32,802 nt of DNA from contig CAZRJK010000016.1 in assembly GCA_964600615.1 (NCBI GenBank), positions 1 through 32,802 on the forward strand, in the 5' to 3' direction. The notes under the pieces are model-generated. The model ran no database searches. It worked only from the letters and a program-made list of their open reading frames with translations, and was not told where the DNA came from. Positions within the stretch are counted from its first letter, which is position 1. Every line of letters begins with the position of its first letter. This DNA is from RUG11198 sp964600615 (GTDB lineage Bacteria; Bacillota_I; Bacilli_A; RF39; UBA660). Positions 31,661 through 32,802 of this stretch are shown here, piece after piece. The position numbers and the translations under genes are program-made.

Positions 31661-32572
31661 ATGAATAACTATGAAAATAATAATCAACCAGTACAACCTG
31701 GAATAATACCAAATCAACCCAATCCAACTAATGAGCAACCAATAGAACCTCAGAATATTAATAATCCAAATCGATTAAATAACCCAGTTCAACCTGAAAC
31801 AGCGTCAAATCAGCCAAATCCAATTAACGAGCAATCGCCAATACCACAAAATCAAGAAATAAATATTGAACAACCCAAAAAAAAGAAAAACCCAATAATA
31901 ATAATTATAATAATTGGATTAATAATTATAGCAGGTGTAATAGTATTTCTAAAATTCTTTAATAATAAAGAATTAAATAATAATACAACAAATAATACAA
32001 ATGAAACAGCAACTAAAAACAATAATAGTAAAAACGTAGTAAAAACAGATTGGAGAAAATTTGAATTTTCAATAGATGGAGTAAAAAAACAACTACCATT
32101 AACACTAGAAGAACTAATGGATGGTTTACCAGAAGGATGGGAATATTATAAAGAATCAAAACATTCAAAATACATATCATATAAATTATCATATTATGGT
32201 TCCGATAAATCACTAGATTCCTTCATATTATTTTGGGTGAATCAAGAAACAAATCTAATATATTGGATATCACCAGCTGTTGATTATTGCAAAGAAGGAA
32301 AAAGAACCGGATTTGAAATAAATGGCATAAAAGAAGGAGCAACAGAAAAAGAAACACTAAAACTATTAGGAACGCCAGGGAAAAATAGTTTTGGAAAACT
32401 ACATAATTATAGAGAAGACTTACCAAAAGATACATGGTCATATTTTTATTACATTAATAATGAAAATATAAATGATGGATATTTAAATATAACTGACTTA
32501 ACTAAAAATGATAATAGAGATAAAGTTACACAAATATTATTATATGACAAGAAACACGAACCAAATTACTAA
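31661..32572 (+). CDS. Hypothetical membrane protein with Pro/Asn/Gln-rich repeats
   Basis: Protein of 303 residues, unrecognised. Residues 1-72 are Pro/Asn/Gln-rich, with a segment of about 32 residues present twice: PVQPGIIPNQPNPTNEQPIE and PVQPETASNQPNPINEQSPI begin the two copies. KKKK then precedes one membrane helix (about 77-98, IIIIIIIGLIIIAGVIVF). An Asn/Thr linker (about 103-125) leads to an external domain of about 175 residues. That domain has KFEFSIDGVKKQLPLTLEEL, YWISPAVDYCKEG and GIKEGATEKETLKLLGTPG. The latter looks like a small repeated fold seen in secreted Bacillota proteins, with a single Cys. The inside Pro-rich arm could bind a partner. It is transcribed apart from the bacteriocin genes. 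Confidence 0.75.
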   Translation: MNNYENNNQPVQPGIIPNQPNPTNEQPIEPQNINNPNRLNNPVQPETASNQPNPINEQSPIPQNQEINIEQPKKKKNPIIIIIIIGLIIIAGVIVFLKFFNNKELNNNTTNNTNETATKNNNSKNVVKTDWRKFEFSIDGVKKQLPLTLEELMDGLPEGWEYYKESKHSKYISYKLSYYGSDKSLDSFILFWVNQETNLIYWISPAVDYCKEGKRTGFEINGIKEGATEKETLKLLGTPGKNSFGKLHNYREDLPKDTWSYFYYINNENINDGYLNITDLTKNDNRDKVTQILLYDKKHEPNY

Positions 32573-32586
32573 ACAAAAAAATAATA

Positions 32587-32625
32587 AAAACATTCTAATT
32601 AAAATTTAGAATGTTTTTTTTTTAT
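32587..32625 (+). terminator. Terminator of the 31661 gene
   Basis: A 12-bp stem AAAACATTCTAA/TTAGAATGTTTT (32587-32598 with 32606-32617), 7-nt loop and long T tail. Confidence 0.9.
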
Positions 32626-32632
32626 AAAAAAA

Positions 32633-32641
32633 TGTTATAAT
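32633..32641 (+). promoter_or_regulatory. Extended -10 promoter of tRNA-Thr
   Basis: TGTTATAAT, 18 nt before the tRNA; the -35 region is the T tail of the previous terminator and is weak. Confidence 0.65.
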
Positions 32642-32659
32642 ATAATTACCAAGAAATAT

Positions 32660-32735
32660 GCTGGAATAGCTCAGTCGGTAGAGCAATTCACTCGTAATGA
32701 ATAGGTCGCAGGTTCGATTCCTGTTTCCAGCACCA
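32660..32735 (+). tRNA. tRNA-Thr(CGT)
   Basis: A 76-nt cloverleaf with encoded CCA. Acceptor GCTGGAA/TTCCAGC, anticodon arm ATTCA-CTCGTAA-TGAAT with anticodon CGT, T arm GCAGG-TTCGATT-CCTGT, discriminator A. It reads the ACG codon. Confidence 0.96.
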
Positions 32736-32748
32736 TTAAAGAATCTGG

Positions 32749-32801
32749 TTGAACTTTGGTTCAATTTACTAATAAATATCAATTCTAGAAATGGAATTGA
32801 T
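32749..32801 (+). terminator. Hairpins after tRNA-Thr, cut by the window edge
   Basis: Two inverted repeats: TTGAAC/GTTCAA (32749-32754 with 32759-32764) with a short T run, and ATCAATTC/GAATTGAT (32778-32785 with 32794-32801). The second reaches the window end, so its tail cannot be judged. Either may terminate the tRNA. Confidence 0.5.
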
Positions 32802-32802
32802 T

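Noticed and set aside
1..32802. Mycoplasma-type code (TGA as Trp)
   Set aside because: TGG encodes Trp throughout, and TGA closes recognisable genes, for example at 10261-10263 and 150-152.
1..32802. CRISPR arrays, insertion sequences, integrases or phage genes
   Set aside because: No regularly spaced direct repeats, transposase or recombinase motifs were seen on either strand.

Overview
The window is very AT-rich DNA (roughly a quarter G+C by eye) that reads like a chromosome segment of an uncultured, low-GC, spore-forming member of the Bacilli/Bacillota, possibly one of the gut lineages close to Erysipelotrichales, RF39 or RFN20. The evidence is: Asn/Lys/Ile-rich proteins, Bacillus-type ribosome binding sites (AGGTGAT, GGAGG), genes for CotE, SpoIIIAH, GerE and GerM, ScpA/ScpB, RecD2, and tRNAs with encoded CCA. 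Trp is TGG and TGA is used as a stop, so this is the standard bacterial code, not the Mycoplasma code. The exact lineage is inference. Almost every gene is on the + strand; only one small membrane protein, tRNA-His and one candidate small RNA are on the - strand.

Layout. 1-152: tail of an unknown gene with its terminator. 289-3939: a protein with a faint kinase-like signature, then a large secreted beta-helix/InlB-repeat surface protein. 3994-4088: a candidate small RNA. 4165-10263: an FtsK/SpoIIIE translocase, a small membrane protein, purine nucleoside phosphorylase (DeoD) and an M16-peptidase pair (YmfF/YmfH-like). 10307-10383: tRNA-Met. 10461-11308: two divergent small membrane proteins. 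11377-14253: a sporulation cluster of CotE, a frameshifted lipoprotein, SpoIIIAH, GerE and GerM. 14292-14368: tRNA-Arg. 14470-15452: a large structured noncoding RNA, most likely OLE RNA, followed by the membrane protein expected to be OapA. 15520-22752: an unknown membrane protein, UvrC, MutL, an unknown membrane protein, HolA, a pilin-like protein and a WG-repeat-like protein. 22797-23085 (- strand): tRNA-His and a second candidate small RNA. 23263-28964: RecD2, a 50-residue protein, ScpA, ScpB, pyrimidine nucleoside phosphorylase and TrmB. 29052-31590: a C39-peptidase ABC exporter, a 40-residue membrane peptide and two double-glycine peptides that look like a two-peptide bacteriocin. 31661-32572: a repeat-bearing membrane protein. 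32660-32735: tRNA-Thr.

How it fits together. The order SpoIIIE/FtsK, YmfF, YmfH, CotE, MutL, and the proximity of UvrC, GerE and GerM, recall two conserved neighbourhoods of Bacillus subtilis, which supports the assignments. The sporulation genes carry promoter-like sequences of the mother-cell sigma factors: a SigE-like -10 before cotE and a SigK-like promoter before gerE. DeoD and Pdp give salvage of purine and pyrimidine nucleosides. UvrC, MutL and RecD2 serve DNA repair, and HolA, ScpAB and FtsK serve replication and chromosome segregation.

The most interesting elements are the OLE-RNA/OapA pair, the compact bacteriocin locus whose two predicted mature peptides each have one C-terminal cysteine, two promoter-plus-hairpins-plus-terminator units that look like unannotated small RNAs, and the frameshifted lipoprotein gene. 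No CRISPR array, insertion sequence, integrase or phage gene was recognised.
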